A stretch of 64,000 bases of DNA from Chara braunii (Eukaryota; Streptophyta; Charophyceae; Charales; Characeae): assembly GCA_003427395.1 (NCBI GenBank), contig BFEA01000179.1:533688-597687 (forward strand), given 5' to 3'. Numbering within the stretch: the first letter of the stretch is position 1; each line of letters starts with the position of its first letter. The translations under genes were made by a program, and so were the position numbers. The notes beneath the pieces were generated by a model. The model was given only the letters and a program-made list of their open reading frames with translations. It had not been told where the DNA came from and made no database searches. This document shows positions 1 through 11,645 of the stretch, one piece after another.

Positions 1-74
1 GCCTTATCTTTAGCCTGAAGTTTGTTGATGATGTCCATCGTGATGGGATCTTCCTTGTAGGCTTCCTCCATAGG

Positions 75-377
75 TCAAGTTACATCCTCAGATAAGCCAA
101 ACTCAGAAATCAACGCACCCAGGTAATCTGCCCTTCTAGACAACGCATTTGCAACCTTGTTGTACTCTCCCTCCACATAGTCTAGTTTGAAGTCATATTG
201 ATCTATGACTTCAATCCAGCGTTTGAGTGCATCGGAAAGAACCGGTTGCGTCTTGATCCACTTGAGAGTTTGGTGGTCAGTTCTCAGATAAAAGAACCTC
301 CCTAACAGATAATGCTTCCAGTGGACAAGTGCCTTGTAGAGACCATAGAGTTCCCTCTCGTAGGTGGACTTTGCCAA
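75..377 (-). pseudogene. RNase H C-terminal part of element A
   Basis: The 100-codon open frame carries the typical end of a gypsy RNase H: a KSTYERELYGLYKALVHW-type block, then the RTDHQTLKW motif and a final NKVANALSRRADY motif that marks the RNase H to integrase tether. It is separated from the RT frame by a stop near 380. The same block in element C (about 22020-22290) is nearly identical in protein sequence. The product would degrade the RNA strand of the RNA-DNA hybrid during reverse transcription, but here it is only a fragment. Confidence 0.85.
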
Positions 378-383
378 CTTCTT

Positions 384-1500
384 TTATGACATCTTTTTGC
401 TCATGTACTCGACCGGTCTCAACTTCTTCCCGTCCTGCTGAGCCAGCACTGCGCCAATGCCAGATTGGCTTTCGTAAGTGGTTACAACAAATGGCCTTTG
501 CGGATCGGGTACCATTTGAATGTTGCCAACCTCATGGTGTGTGAGAGCATGCTTCAAACATTTGAATGTTGCCTCACACTCGTCGGTCCAGTCCCATGGT
601 GTATCAAGTCGAGTTAGATCGGTCAAGGGAGATGCGATCGTGCTATAGTTCTTTACGAAGTTGCGGTAATAACCACACATTCCCAAGAACGATCTGACCT
701 CAGTCACAGACTGGGGTCGTGGCCAGTCACGTATGCTGACCACCTTTGCATCTTCGGGCCTAATCCCATCCGCAGATACTTCATGACCCAAGTACAAGAT
801 TCGAGTGCGACCGAACTCGCATTTCTCTACGTTTATCTTATACCTGTGTTGCCGAAGGAGTGAAGTACTGTGTCTACATGCTGAGCATGCTCCTCGACAG
901 ATCTACTGAAAATAAGTATGGCGTCGAGGTACACGACAACAAGCTTATCCAAGTAGTCATGGAAGATCTTATTCATGGTGTGCTGGAATGTACCCGGCGC
1001 ATTGCAAATGCCAAAGGGCATCACCACAAACTCGTACAGACTGTACCTGGTCTGAAATGCCGTTTTGTGCTGGTCCTATGGTCTTATGGCTATAGCCAGA
1101 CTTTAAGTCTATCTTTGTATAGTACTTACATCCCTGCACCCTATCCAATAGGTCGTCGATGCGTGGTAAAGGCTCTGCGTTCTTAACGGTGATCGCATTG
1201 AGGCCTCTATAATCAATGCACATCCTTAGTGTTCCCCTTTTCTTTGGAACAAACAATACTGGTGAGCCAAAGGGGGAAGTGCTAGGCCGAATCCAACCCT
1301 TCTCTGTGAGCTATTTCAGTTGCCGCCGAAGTTCGTCCAACTCGGCTGGAGCCATCCTATAGATTCTTCCCTTAGGTGTTTTACTACCGGGGATAATCTC
1401 TATGGCATGGACAATCTCGCTGTCTACAATTCCTGTAGGCTCCTCGAACAGATCAGGGTACTTGGCGACGATGGTCTCTATCTCTAGGGGTGTTTTAACG
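384..1500 (-). pseudogene. Reverse transcriptase of element A, frameshifted, active site YLDA
   Basis: Three overlapping reading frames (969-1256, 833-1027 and 384-797) together cover gypsy RT. Visible blocks are [16 protein letters not shown], the [13 protein letters not shown] block, the active-site strand and the LGHEVSADGIRP thumb block; the frames before 1256 hold the RT N-terminal linker. The active-site motif reads YLDA where gypsy elements have YLDD: the second catalytic aspartate is a GCC alanine codon (plus-strand 920-922). With the frameshifts near 800 and 1030 this makes the enzyme inactive. The first RNase H aspartate region near 480 reads TTYESQ instead of TTDASQ, a further catalytic loss. 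Confidence 0.88.
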
Positions 1501-1679
1501 GCCTCCCCTTTTGCAGAGACATAGACTCAGTACATTCCTTCCTCTTGGTTCTGTTTATAATAATTGTAGAAGGCAGATGCGCATAAGCAGCCATAGGAGT
1601 TTACTAACATACTGGCTTAGTACTTGGCCAGTCTAACGGTTCTCCCACTAGGCAACTCGTGCTTCAACACCTTTTTGTC

Positions 1680-2171
1680 TCAGTCAAACTGGGGCTTGGC
1701 AACCTCGAGGTAGTACATGCCCAATAACATGTCAAAGGGCAACTCGTCGCTCACCATGAATGATATCTTATCGTTTATCTCTCCTCCTGGGTAGGAGAAG
1801 GTGCAGACTACATCTTTAACGTAGTCCTCCACCATCATGCGCTCTTTGTTGGCCAAACTAGATGCTACCGGTCTACTAAGGCGCTGCACCCAGTCCTTGA
1901 GGCACAGTCTGTCAACGCAGTCGCGGCTTATGAAGTTTCGCGTGGAGGCAATGTCTACGAAGGCGCCGCACTTGCGACCACCCACATCAACTTCCACAAC
2001 GAAGTGCTCCCCTCTAGGACCTCTACTCAGTGCAACCCAAGACTCACGAGGGTCCCTTGCCGACCACTCACCTTGAAGGTCCTCTAAGGCCTCAGACACA
2101 TCCAAAGTACAGAGTATAGTTGGGTCCGGATGCGTCTGCGGGGTGACTAAGGAGTCAATAGCTTTGGCCAT
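1680..2171 (-). pseudogene. Retropepsin-like protease region of element A
   Basis: The frame ends in LPFDMLLGMYYLEVAKPQFD, the hydrophobic C-terminal block of gypsy protease (ILG-type motif), and contains VDIASTRNFIS where related elements in this window have DCGAT (D at 37340s in element D, 10580s in element B). The catalytic D-[ST/C]-G triad is therefore altered to D-I-A (aspartate codon at plus-strand 1953-1955). In the family this aspartic protease dimer cuts the gag-pol polyprotein. The loss of the glycine suggests it is inactive. Confidence 0.75.
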
Positions 2172-2335
2172 CTCTTGAAACGGGGAGGGTACATCACCCG
2201 CTTCAACGAGAGTAGAACCAGCTACAACTTCTACTGGCCCTAAGTGTTTCCCGAGCTGGAGCTCGTAGAGGCCCCAGACTGAGAAGAAGAAAACCCACCC
2301 TTAGGAGGGATCTTCTGCGAGACCTTCGGGTTCTT

Positions 2336-3899
2336 GCATTTGAACTGCGTATGACCNTACTCANCGCAGTTAATGCAAGCACCACGAGACCAANGGTCCN
2401 GCCACACATCTTGATCCANACNTGCTCTAACCCAANCANCTATTTTGTTTGGGTTAGCGGCCTGCCCCTGACTCCTTTGTTGACCGCCCTTCCCGCGGCC
2501 ACTTGCCTTAGTCTTAACTGCGGCGGCGAGGTTGCTACCCTCAGCAATTCGTCACCACCAAACTCTGAACCCTCCACAAGTTCGGAAACATCATCGATCT
2601 CGGTTTGGTTCCCATCGGAATCAACCATAATCAATCGACTACCGTTCTTCTTCCACTCTTGTGGAGTCTTCTTCTTCCTTCCATCCGTAGAAGGGGTTTG
2701 AGCTCCATCCAGCGTAGCCTCTAAGTCTAGGGCCTTCTTGCGAATGACTCAAACGTGTGATACTCTCGGCGAGCCTCGCTGGCTAACAAGTTCTTGATGT
2801 CTATGGGAAGACATCTCAAGAAAGTGGTCAATAAAACCGGTGGATTGTACTTCACTCCTGGGACAACAATCAGACGCTCTACGACTGTGGTCAACTCTCG
2901 CACTGACTTGTACTTTCTAGAGTCAAGCTTTAGAATCCCATCAGAGGCAATTTGTGCCTGCTGAGGGTTGTGCCAACGAGCCTCCACTAAGTCCATAAAG
3001 CTCTCCAAGGTGTGGTCTCGCGCCCAATCATGCATGTTCCTGCCGAAGCCCTTTGAAGCTACCAATCCGTTTAGCCAGCGGGTTGTTGAACCCTCTAAGT
3101 AGGATGCTGCAATAGTAACTTCCTCTTCCACCAATGTCCTTTTTGCCCTCACCCACACTGGCACCGTTCTCAACCATGTGTCGAGAGCCTCATCCTTCTT
3201 GTCTCCTGAGAAGGTTGAAGGTGGGTTCAGTGGGGTCTTGGGATACCAAGGTTATTGTTGTCCCGCTTGCGAGACAGGTGGCGACTGTGGTGTAGCAACA
3301 GTCGCTGGACCAGACTGAGCGGCATAGAGGCCTGTCATCGCTGAGAGTGGCAGCGATGGTAAAGCTGCTGGCCGGATCCCTGGCTTGTGTAGCGCTTGCA
3401 AGATCTGGTCTAGGGTATCCTATATGGCGTCCATTTTACTGTCTATGTACGCATGCATGGATAAGACACTTGCCTTCAGGATCTTTCCTGTAGTGTTAAG
3501 GGCAGAGTCGTCTAATGCCTCTAGGGCAGCCATATCTGCCTCCCTGCCCTCTAATCTGACACTTTTCTCTTTGATTTCTTTCTCTCTCTTAGTAGCTTGC
3601 CTAAGTTCCTCCTCTAGCCTTAAGCGGATCCTCTCTACTTATTGGAGCTCCATTTGCTCCCGGGTGCGTGGAGGCGGCGAGCTGAACTGCGAGCCCGCCA
3701 TCTGACTAGTGTCAGCCCCTAACGTACTGGAGGTGGACTGTGAACTGGTTGGCATGCCTAGCCGTTGACCAGTTGAGTTTGCAACAGTAGCCATTGCTAC
3801 CGTTCTAGCTGTTGCTGTTTCCCTTTTAGCCTCAAGATTACGGGCCCTAGCTTCAGCCCTTAATCTTCTCTCTTCTCCCGGTTGTAGGGCCTGGAACAC
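2336..3899 (-). pseudogene. gag of element A with CCHC zinc knuckle
   Basis: Pieces of one gag are visible: an alanine/arginine-rich N-terminal part (3899-3639), a capsid-like part (3173-2727) with the FMDLVEARWHNPQQAQ and VERL blocks, and a zinc knuckle at 2377-2336 of the form C-X2-C-X4-H-X4-C (CINC, then GH, then C). Several frameshifts and stops separate them, and ambiguous bases fall inside the knuckle. Gag forms the virus-like particle and the knuckle binds the element RNA. The matching knuckle in element C has lost its first cysteine. Confidence 0.75.
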
Positions 3900-5248
3900 T
3901 CTAGGAATTTTAAGGGATGATAGCCTTGTTATCCTCCTATCGTCATTTGCACCTTCACCACCCTTTGATCAACTCTTAGGTTAGGCAGACGTTGTCTGCA
4001 CTAATGTCCACGCTGGAACCTACCGCAGCATGCGTCTGACCGGATCTAAAAATAAATAAATAAATAAATGCCCGTCGAGTTACCTAGTCTACTAATCAAG
4101 CGGCATCAACAACATCTACACAAACTGTACACATTGTCTAGCTCTATTCTGATTATTCTGCACAGAAGATTCGAGAAGAACTGACTATGGTAGATTACAG
4201 TCCTACTCTAGTCTGTCTGTTAGGTGTAAGCAATCGGTCAACCAACTAATCAAAATAAAAACTTAGACTAATGTGAGCAGATGCATGCACAATGGATATG
4301 TAAGTGATGTACAGTAGAGTTCACAATTGGAATCCCCTTCCTCTGTATCCAACGTACCTTTGAGCATCATCAAGCTGCGGTGTCTAAGGTGTGCAACCAC
4401 GGCCCACCCTTGTGCCTAAGAAGTATGCTTATGACCAGCCTGCCCCTTTGTTTACCCTCGCGTGCAACGAGCCTTACGTCTGACTGATCTGGCTGATCAA
4501 GAGGCAATTTAAGGACAGCTCCTGGAGTCCTCAGGAATTCTTTAACGTCGCAATCAGGACGACGATCACAGCCAATGGACAGTTCAGACCCCAACCAGAA
4601 ATGTTTATAGACGGTCTGGGAGCGTCTCAATAGGACTGGTCAGTCCGCACACCACTTCTATCAGCGCAGCACAGAGCCTCAATGGACAAAGCATCATGGC
4701 CTGTCTGTACTAATACCCATGGGTTGGCATGGTGACCGTGACCCGTGCTTCCACCAGGGCCCTTCAGAGGCACCGCCCTCTCCTGCCAGATGCGCCACCG
4801 GGAAGAATGTTATCTTTCAAGATAGAGCGCACACGACTCCTCACCAAAGACAGGACACTCAAGTTGGACCCACTTCCTCACAGTAAGAAGAGATTGAGAG
4901 GGTAGATAAGGAATGGGAACAACGTACTTGGAGATAGCTGCCCCTAACCACAAATTTCTCACCAATTGGGCCGACGTGCATTTCGATGACCGATCATTAG
5001 CCTCGGTACCACCCACAGCGCAATGCAGTGCCACCTCAGCCAAAATGCCACGTCAGCATACTCTCATCATCATGCATACATCCATTGTCGCAACAGCTCC
5101 CACGCTGTCGCCACAGCCTTCCAACGGTCGGCCTCTCTACCTAGGCCCCGCTAATCAACCAGCGCAAAGTATCCTCACTGCACATGAAGCATCGTCAGCG
5201 CACCAAGTCACAATGTCGCTGGTGCCAGCTAAGCGGCGATCACAACCA
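3900..5248 (-). other. Untranslated leader of element A
   Basis: About 1.35 kb between the primer site and gag without a convincing coding frame. It resembles the leader of element C: the block around 4860-4700 (minus strand: GTGAGGAGTCGTGTGCGCTC, then a GAAGGGCCCTGG block and GGTCACGGTCACCATGCCAA) matches 17430-17560. A short (AAAT)n run lies at about 4049-4070. Confidence 0.6.
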
Positions 5249-5260
5249 GCTCTGATACCA
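5249..5260 (-). promoter_or_regulatory. Primer binding site of element A (initiator-Met tRNA type)
   Basis: On the minus strand the sequence is TGGTATCAGAGC, the standard plant LTR-retrotransposon site complementary to the 3' end of initiator methionine tRNA. It lies three bases inside the LTR end (TGCA, then ATT), which orients the element. Confidence 0.9.
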
Positions 5261-5263
5261 AAT

Positions 5264-6360
5264 TGCAAGGAATATGAGTGTGAGCGATATACATAAAACC
5301 AAGTTGCGAAATCACACTGCTGAACCAGTAGTCCTGTCCCAAGCAGAGAGTGCAAATGCAACGAGAAAACCATCCATAAAGAGCAATACAATGAAGTAAT
5401 GAGCCAATGTCCAAGCCCGTAGGCCACACCAACACAGTATCCAAAGTCACTCTCTTTGTCTGGCGTCCAGCGCCCATCCTACTCTACCACACTAGCCTAC
5501 TCTACAGCTGGTTCACGCAACATGATCACTTCGGCTCACGAAGACCAATGTACATGACTGTCAACACCATCGCCGACCTCTCTTCATTTACCAGGTACAT
5601 ATCTCGTCACCCTCAATCAGACCTTGATTATCCTACACAACACCTCACTCCTTGAAGACCACCCGATCATCCGCTGTACCCCCTGGCGCCTAGCAGCCCA
5701 GCTATGGCCGCCTGCGCCCTGCTGCCCTGCAGCGCCCCACCTCACCTCTCGCGCCCCGTCAGCACCCTTGGCAGCAGCGCAGCATCAAGCGAGAGCGCAG
5801 CAACACGCATAGCTAACGCTGGCCAGAATGCCTGGCCTCGGCTGCCTCACTTCCTTTATGGAAGTGTCAGTCTGCTGGATGCTGCGTGTGGCCTGGCTGG
5901 AAGCTTCCAGTAGCTTCCGGTTGGGCCTCAGACCCTTTGCCCAGGCCCGAGACTTAGAGTTGAGGGCCTGGGCCCTTTTCAGTTGGGCACGGCCTGAGTC
6001 TTCTGGACTTGGGCTGTTCGCGGCATCTGTGCAGGGCTCCCGGGCAGGTGCATTGGCACTACTGCATTTGCAAAGGACGAAGGCCTGCTTCCCAATATAT
6101 CGGCCCTGCTTTGTGTAAGTGTGCCCAGGCGTAACTGTCAAGGCCTGGGCCAACCGTATGCCGCAGCAATGTGAGGCTCACGCGTTTTCCCAACCAACTG
6201 GCGTGCTGCGAGAGCCTGAATACCCCATATGGAAATGTCGAATTTTGCCTTTGACAAATATTCAGGCGCGCCTTCACTTAGGGCGGGCACTTGACTTGCT
6301 GGGGGCCTTAGCCCAGAACAATGTGATGTCTGATAGGGCCACTTGAGGGCTTGTTCCTCA
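5264..6360 (-). repeat. 5' LTR of element A
   Basis: On the minus strand it starts TGAGGAACAAGCCCTC and ends CCTTGCA just before the primer site. The start resembles TGCGAGGCACAAGGCCTC of element C, and a shared block GCCCGCCCTAAGTGAAGGC lies near 6270 here and near 16135 in element C. Length about 1.1 kb. The LTR supplies the promoter and poly(A) signal; no clear TATA box was assigned. Confidence 0.75.
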
Positions 6361-6443
6361 CATACTCGAATAGTCAGTCATAAAATGTGACTGCGGAGAC
6401 TCTTTTGTACTGATCGACATCAAAGTCCAGTTGCCTTCAACAA
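6361..6443. repeat. Host flank repeat, uninterrupted copy (empty site)
   Basis: The 83-base sequence from CATACTCGAATAGTCAG through GTACTGATCGACATC to CTTCAACAA recurs interrupted: its left part is at 6821-6873 and its right part resumes at 15348. Element B sits exactly between. This copy therefore shows the pre-insertion sequence. Confidence 0.85.
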
Positions 6444-6449
6444 TTTAAT

Positions 6450-6570
6450 CCTCTCTCTCCTCTCAAGTTCATTCATTTCTTTATGCAATTGGACGACATT
6501 GTACTATCTGATGGATGTGTATCTCGAAATTGGTCAGGATTATATCAGCTCTGAAAGCTGCATACCCTGT
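6450..6570 (+). repeat. Diverged U5 fragment of a B-type LTR
   Basis: The stretch CTCTCAAGTTCATTCATTTC, then GCAATTGGA and GGATGTGTATCTCGAAATTG, matches the end of the element B LTR (7185-7258 and 15262-15332) with scattered changes. A decayed primer-site-like stretch (TATATCAGCTCTG) follows. It is an older relic of the same LTR family. The 250 bases after it (6571-6820) hold nothing I recognise. Confidence 0.65.
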
Positions 6571-6820
6571 TTTCTTTTTGTTTTTCCTCCATACCCTTTC
6601 TATTATTTCTCAAGCTAATATTTTTCACAGTCACAATTCGACCACTTGCACCAGGATGGGACTCTCCTCGCATCAAAGAACAATATCCACATTGCCAGAG
6701 ACTCCACTGGATTTGTGATTTTTCCCACCGTGAGGACTAATTGCTGCTGCCAAATACACGAGCAACTGACGGAATGATGTCCAGTCATCGGGGCTATTTC
6801 TATCCCGGAAGAGTATGTCT

Positions 6821-6873
6821 CATACTCGAATAGTCAGTCATAAAATGTGACTGCGGAGACTCTTTTGTACTGA
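6821..6873. repeat. Host flank repeat, left half at element B insertion, with target duplication
   Basis: Matches 6361-6413 base for base over most of its length and stops at ACTGA (6869-6873), where element B begins. The sequence after the element (15347 onward) restarts with ACTGATCGACATC. The target duplication is 4 to 5 bases depending on how the shared terminal bases are assigned. Confidence 0.85.
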
Positions 6874-7272
6874 TGTTATGACCCTGGCCAATTTCGAGAT
6901 ACACATCCATTGGAAAGTACAATGCCATCCAATTGCAGAAAGAAATGAATGAACTTGAGAGGTGAGAGAGGAGTAGAAGAAGAAGAAGAAGTAGGAAAGA
7001 AGAAGAAGAGCCTTGTCACGGTCTTTGCTGGTGTACATCTTCTTCTTCTTCTTTCTTACTTCTTCTTCTTCTTCTACTCCTCTCTCACCTCTCAAGTTCA
7101 TTCATTTCTTTCTGCAATTGGATNTGGTGTACATCTTCTTCTTCTTCTTTCTTACTTCTTCTTCTTCTTCTACTCCTCTCTCACCTCTCAAGTTCATTCA
7201 TTTCTTTCTGCAATTGGATGACATTGTACTTTCCAGTGGATGTGTATCTCGAAATTGACTAGGGTCATAACA
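6874..7272 (+). repeat. Aberrant left LTR of element B: inverted U5 end plus U5
   Basis: Bases 6874 to about 7004 are the reverse complement of the LTR's own last 130 bases: the left edge TGTTATGACCCTGGCC mirrors GGCCAGGGTCATAACA at 15332-15347. From about 7003 the sequence joins the right LTR in direct orientation (GAAGAAGAGCCTTGTCA, compare 15170). A 96-base block rich in TTC runs occurs twice in tandem (7029-7124 and 7126-7219), joined at one ambiguous base (7125), which may be an assembly seam. The U3 part present in the right LTR (14078 to about 15165) is absent. Confidence 0.85.
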
Positions 7273-7273
7273 T

Positions 7274-7285
7274 TGGTATCAGAGC
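7274..7285 (+). promoter_or_regulatory. Primer binding site of element B
   Basis: TGGTATCAGAGC, a perfect initiator-methionine tRNA primer site, one base after the LTR end (CATAACA at 7266-7272). Confidence 0.92.
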
Positions 7286-8851
7286 GGATTCTACTTGCTG
7301 GTGAGAGTTGACTTTGCTACCCTAACCATAACCTAAGTGGTTGAGGGCATCACTTAGGGTTAGGGTTGGATGGTTGAGGGAAGTGGGGCAGCGTGGCTAA
7401 GGGAAGCTGCCCCCACCTGGTTAGGTCATGTGGGGTCAACATAGACCCTAACCAGGTTGCTTGAGAGTGAGATTGGGGTGGCGAGACATTTCGAGGAGAC
7501 TTCATGCGGCGATTTGAGAGAGGCGACAGTGAGAGGCACTCGCACCTGGAATCTGATTCAAGGGAGACACTTGGCAACTTAAGGGCTGCCCTCAAGTAGG
7601 CGAGCTTGAGGGTCAGCGGCCATTCTGCATCAACGGACTGCAAGTTGCTACTTTGTTCTTCAGCATCGACGGGGGATNCGGCGTTGCACTTGGGTGTTGG
7701 AGTCAGACCCTCCTAGGAGATAGGACACTAGTGTAGGGGTAGCGTTAGATGGGTCAGGAGGACCATATGAGAAGGGGGGTGAGTTCTCTTCATCTCAAAG
7801 CTCAAGGCCACTCAGGTAAGTGTCGTGCACCTACGGGATGCCCATGTATGTGTGTATGGTATTGATTGTCCTCCTGGGGTAGTCTGGGTTTCTTTTCCTA
7901 CTCCTCTGTGGTCTTGATTGTGTGACTGGATGCATGTGATATACCTATTCACCTGATGGATGGAAAATGAAGTATCTTGTTATAAATGCAAAGTCTTTCT
8001 ACAGTGCTTTGTCTTTTCATCACTGAACGGTTATAGTCTGTAAGTTCTGCCATAAGTTGAAATTTCGTTTTTCAGTGCAGTTGAGACTGAACTAAGTTCA
8101 GGTGGGACTCTTCTTGGTTGGGACCTGGTTGAGACCTACGTGGGACCCTTGGGACCAAGTGGGACCCTTGGGAGCCAGCGGAACCGGGCCCAAACAAGGA
8201 GAGCCTCTGGACCCAAATCGGTTAGGCATTGACCTCTTGTCTTGTTGGTTGGGATACGAGTTCATTCTCCTTGGATTAGGACACCCACTGCCGAGGGGAT
8301 CTTGGCTTTGACGTTTCGCTTGCATTCTGATTGCACCGTCCGTGGCTTGACTCGCACCCTGTACACCACTCAATTCTCCATTGTTGCATTTGGTCACTCG
8401 TTGTCTGATTTGCTGTATGGACACGGAGCTGGTCAGGCTGGACTCGAGAGGACCTCGTATGCAGCCTGATCAGACTGGGTCGTTGGATCAGACCTCTCTT
8501 TGAGTTGATTGTTTCTTCTGCTGTTCTCTGCTTCCAAATGAAATGCCGCTCCGGCTAGGAGTTCTACCTTCTTTTCTCTGAGCTTTATCTGTTTTTCTGA
8601 GTTCATTTCCGATGCCCGTGGAGACTCGCAATCAGAAAGACGAAAGAGAGAGGAGGGAGAGAGGGAAAGTAATAGTCTGAGGTGGGCAAGGACTGGGAAA
8701 AGGAGTGTTCGTCTAAGCGCTGGGGGGAGTGAACCTCTTGAGAGTGTGATTGATTCTTTTGTTGTCTGGCGACTCTCTGATCCACCTGCCCACGCTGACA
8801 GTCCAAAGATGGCCCAGCTAAATTCGACGCAATGGCGGGCCTTGTTAGGTC
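7286..8851 (+). other. Leader of element B
   Basis: About 1.57 kb without a supported coding frame. It contains short TTAGGG-like runs near 7345-7370. The first gag methionine I can support is at 8852; the frame could begin earlier through a stop-free stretch just upstream. Confidence 0.5.
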
Positions 8852-10281
8852 TTGTTGAGAAGGCAAGTAGCCCTCCTAGAGACTGTTCCCTCACTGACTG
8901 AAGAGCAGTGCAGGGAACAGCTGCAGTCCATCCTCACAGCCTTTGTTCAAATCAGGAATCTTAAGGACCATACCACTCAGATCGCTAAAGTCTTTGCAAA
9001 ACTGCAGACACTTCAGGATGATCTGACTGAGATGACCCTCAAGTACCATGAACTGACGAAGGAGGTGGCGGATCTGCGACAAGCCCAAATGGCCAACCCT
9101 CTTCCTCTACCTCCTGGAACTGAAGCTTCAATCGAAACTACCTCTGCCCCTCTTACTGTGTCTTCTTCTACCTCATCTTCGAGTGTGATGGCAACTCCTT
9201 CAGGACCTGCAGCACGTGCAGATTCCACTGTTGTTGTAACAAGCAATGAGGCTGAAACTTCTGCAATTGCTGCAGTCCCAAGACCGGAACCAACTGCTGC
9301 TGGACCCAGCCACGCCAGTCCCTATGTGGACCGGAAGGCGGTTCAAATACCGTCCAAGTACGATGGCAAGGAAGACATCGAGTCCTGGATCGACTCCATG
9401 AGGGCCTACTTTGAGATCCTGGGGACTCAAGCTGAGACCCAGGCAGTTATCATGGGTATGAATGTCGAGCCAGTCGTACGGGGCTTCCTAGAAGCCCAAG
9501 CAACGGGGGCTGGGTTTCAAAAGTCTGCACTAGCCAAATGGCTAAGGTCCACCCCGGGGTTGCCTCCCTCGAAGAACTCCTTATCTCAGAATACCAAGAT
9601 CCACATGTTGCTGCTAAAGCAAGGATTCAACTGGATAAAGTAAACCACAACAAGTGGAATGGCTCCATGAAAAGCCTGCAGACCTATCTAAGCAAGCTGT
9701 TTGCCACTCCTGGTTTGGAATTGTCCACTCAATCTTGCTTAGATGTGGTCAAGGGCGAGGTTCCAACTAACTTCACTAGTCGTCTGGGCAGGGACTACAT
9801 TGCTTATATTGACTGGCTTGCCTTAATGAAGGATGTAGTCAGTCGGGAGGCCATGGACCTCGTTAGCACGGCAGGCAGCAAAAAAACCATGGGCGGCAAA
9901 CGGTTCAAGGGCAGCAACCGTTTTGCTGTGCATGACCTGCTGGAGGCCGAAGGAGAAGCCGATGCGGTTGACCCCACTCTTGGTGACGACAAAGAACAGA
10001 ACTCCGATACAGCTTGTTCTTCAGCCCATGAGTGCGATGCAAATAACGAATAAGAAAATTTTTTTGCCTTTAAAAAGACTGCCAACACTAAGGGACCGAA
10101 TCGGAGTGCCGGAAAGAGTTATGTCCATCTCCCCAAAGGAGTTAAGATCCCGCCTAAACCGGAGGATGCATCTACCAAACCGTGGGTTGACTTCCGGATC
10201 ACTGAGAATGATTGGCGGGGCAGACTCAAGAAGGGGGTTTGCCTGCATTGCCAAAAGCCAAATCACAAGGTCCAAGACTGT
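8852..10281 (+). pseudogene. gag of element B, frameshifted, with CCHC knuckle
   Basis: The N-terminal 263-codon frame starts with a heptad-rich, probably coiled-coil segment (residues about 10-85, QSILTAFVQIRNLKDHTTQ), followed by a serine/threonine/proline-rich linker and the capsid start (VQIPSKYDGKEDIESWIDSM). Near 9540-9640 the coding switches frame into 9538-10053, which holds the rest of the capsid. A stop at 10051-10053 follows. In the same frame downstream lies the zinc knuckle at 10240-10281 (CLHC, then H, then C; C-X2-C-X4-H-X4-C). One frameshift and at least one nonsense codon make this a pseudogene. Confidence 0.85.
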
Positions 10282-10412
10282 TATAGGTTGTAGGGAAACC
10301 AGAACTGGGCGTAGAGTTAGATTCAGCAAACTCTACAACAAGTGAGTCAGGATCTGATGAAAATCAGCAGCCCTCCCTTGAAGCCCAACCATCTGTTGAA
10401 GACAAGGCTGAC

Positions 10413-11645
10413 GTGAGTAAGGTGTTGTATGACGAGCCTTGGGAGGAGTCTGAGATGATTGACTTTCACTACCACTTGGAGCATTGGGCTAAAATAAAAC
10501 AGCAGTGTGCCCAAGGGACAATGAAGTTAATCTTCTTCAAACTTCTCATAAACCACCGCTATCTCCTTGTGTTAGTTGATTGTGGTGCTACAGCTAACTT
10601 CATGTCACCACATGGGATACGCAAGGTGGGCTTGGGGATGAAGCAAGTGGCCCTGCAGAACCCTTGCCGGACCCAAGTTGGCAACAAAGAAGTTGTCTCT
10701 TCTACACATGCAATCAAAGGTGTGCGCACTACCTTTGACAGAGGTAAGACTGTCACCCACGCACTGAACTTCTTTGTCNTTGACAAGTGNCCCTTCGANG
10801 NTGTCCTTGGCTTGNGNTGGCTGCAGTCCCAATGCGAATGGACCAAGTGGAAGGAATCACTCTTCATGGTCAAAGATGCTCAGGGGAACGAGCTTCCTGT
10901 CCTCTTGGATGAGAAGCACGAGTCCCAAGTGACTTTTCTAAATGCATTGAAATTCTGCAAGAAATGGCGCAAGCACAAAGAGGAAGAACAATTGTATGTT
11001 GCCTTTGTTCGTCCTGCTCATGTGCCTTCTAATTTTGCGGCTAGTACCACCACTACCTTGAGTAATGATCCTACTTCTAGCACGTCTACTACTAGCACCT
11101 CTACTTCTCTACCCTCCGATAGTCCAAATGATTCAACTTCAGATTCGGTCGTCTCTATACGCGACTTGCGACCGGACTTTGGTGATCCCTTTGCTGATTC
11201 CCCNCCCCCGCCTGTCCCATCAGACATCCAAGCCCTCCTCGATCGGTTTCCAGAAGTCTTGGCCGAGCCACGTGGAGTCCCCACGCGATCGGTTCGACAC
11301 ACCATCGAGTTGGTCGAGGGTGTTGTTCCTCCAAAGGGCTGCGTGTACCGTATGGGACCCGGCGAGTTGGAGGAACTCCGGTGGCAGATCGATGAGATGA
11401 TTGACAAAGGGTGGATCAAACCAAGTGAATCTGAATTTGGTGCTCCTGTGTTGTTTTTGCCAAAGAAAGGAGGCAAACTCCGCATGTGTATTGACTATCG
11501 CGGTCTAAACCGCATCACAAGAAAGAATATTTACCCATTGCCTCGTATAGATGACTTGCTTGATGTTGCAGGCGGGTGCAAGGTCTTCTCCAAGATCGAT
11601 CTCAAGTCTGGCTACCACCAGATTGAAGTCGATCCTGCGGACTAG
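10413..11645 (+). pseudogene. pol of element B: protease and N-terminal RT
   Basis: The 410-codon frame contains a retropepsin-like site (VDCGATANFMS, about residues 55-65), the FxxVLGLxWL protease tail (with ambiguous bases near 10779-10816), a serine/threonine-rich linker, and the RT start: [34 protein letters not shown] and the [18 protein letters not shown] block. It ends at a TAG at 11643-11645; the same frame continues directly with HKIALKTRDGLYEF, so this is a nonsense change inside RT, probably from CAG. Confidence 0.88.

Larger units (their letters stand above)
1..6360 (-). mobile_element. Ty3/gypsy LTR retrotransposon A, degenerate, 3' end outside window
   Basis: Read on the minus strand the order is LTR (6360-5264), primer binding site (5260-5249), leader, gag, protease, reverse transcriptase and RNase H; integrase and the 3' LTR lie beyond base 1. 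The protease-RT-RNase H order and the motifs are those of Ty3/gypsy elements. Every domain is broken by stops or frameshifts, so the copy is dead. Its RT, gag tail and LTR resemble element C (16086-25362), so the two form one family. The left LTR edge abuts a host repeat (6361-6443) that recurs at 6821, which fixes the insertion boundary at 6360/6361. Confidence 0.9.

Noticed and set aside
7029-7219. Long frames with strings of phenylalanine and serine in the TTC-rich stretch
   Set aside because: They are translations of a TTC/TTCC microsatellite inside the LTR and occur in all phases.
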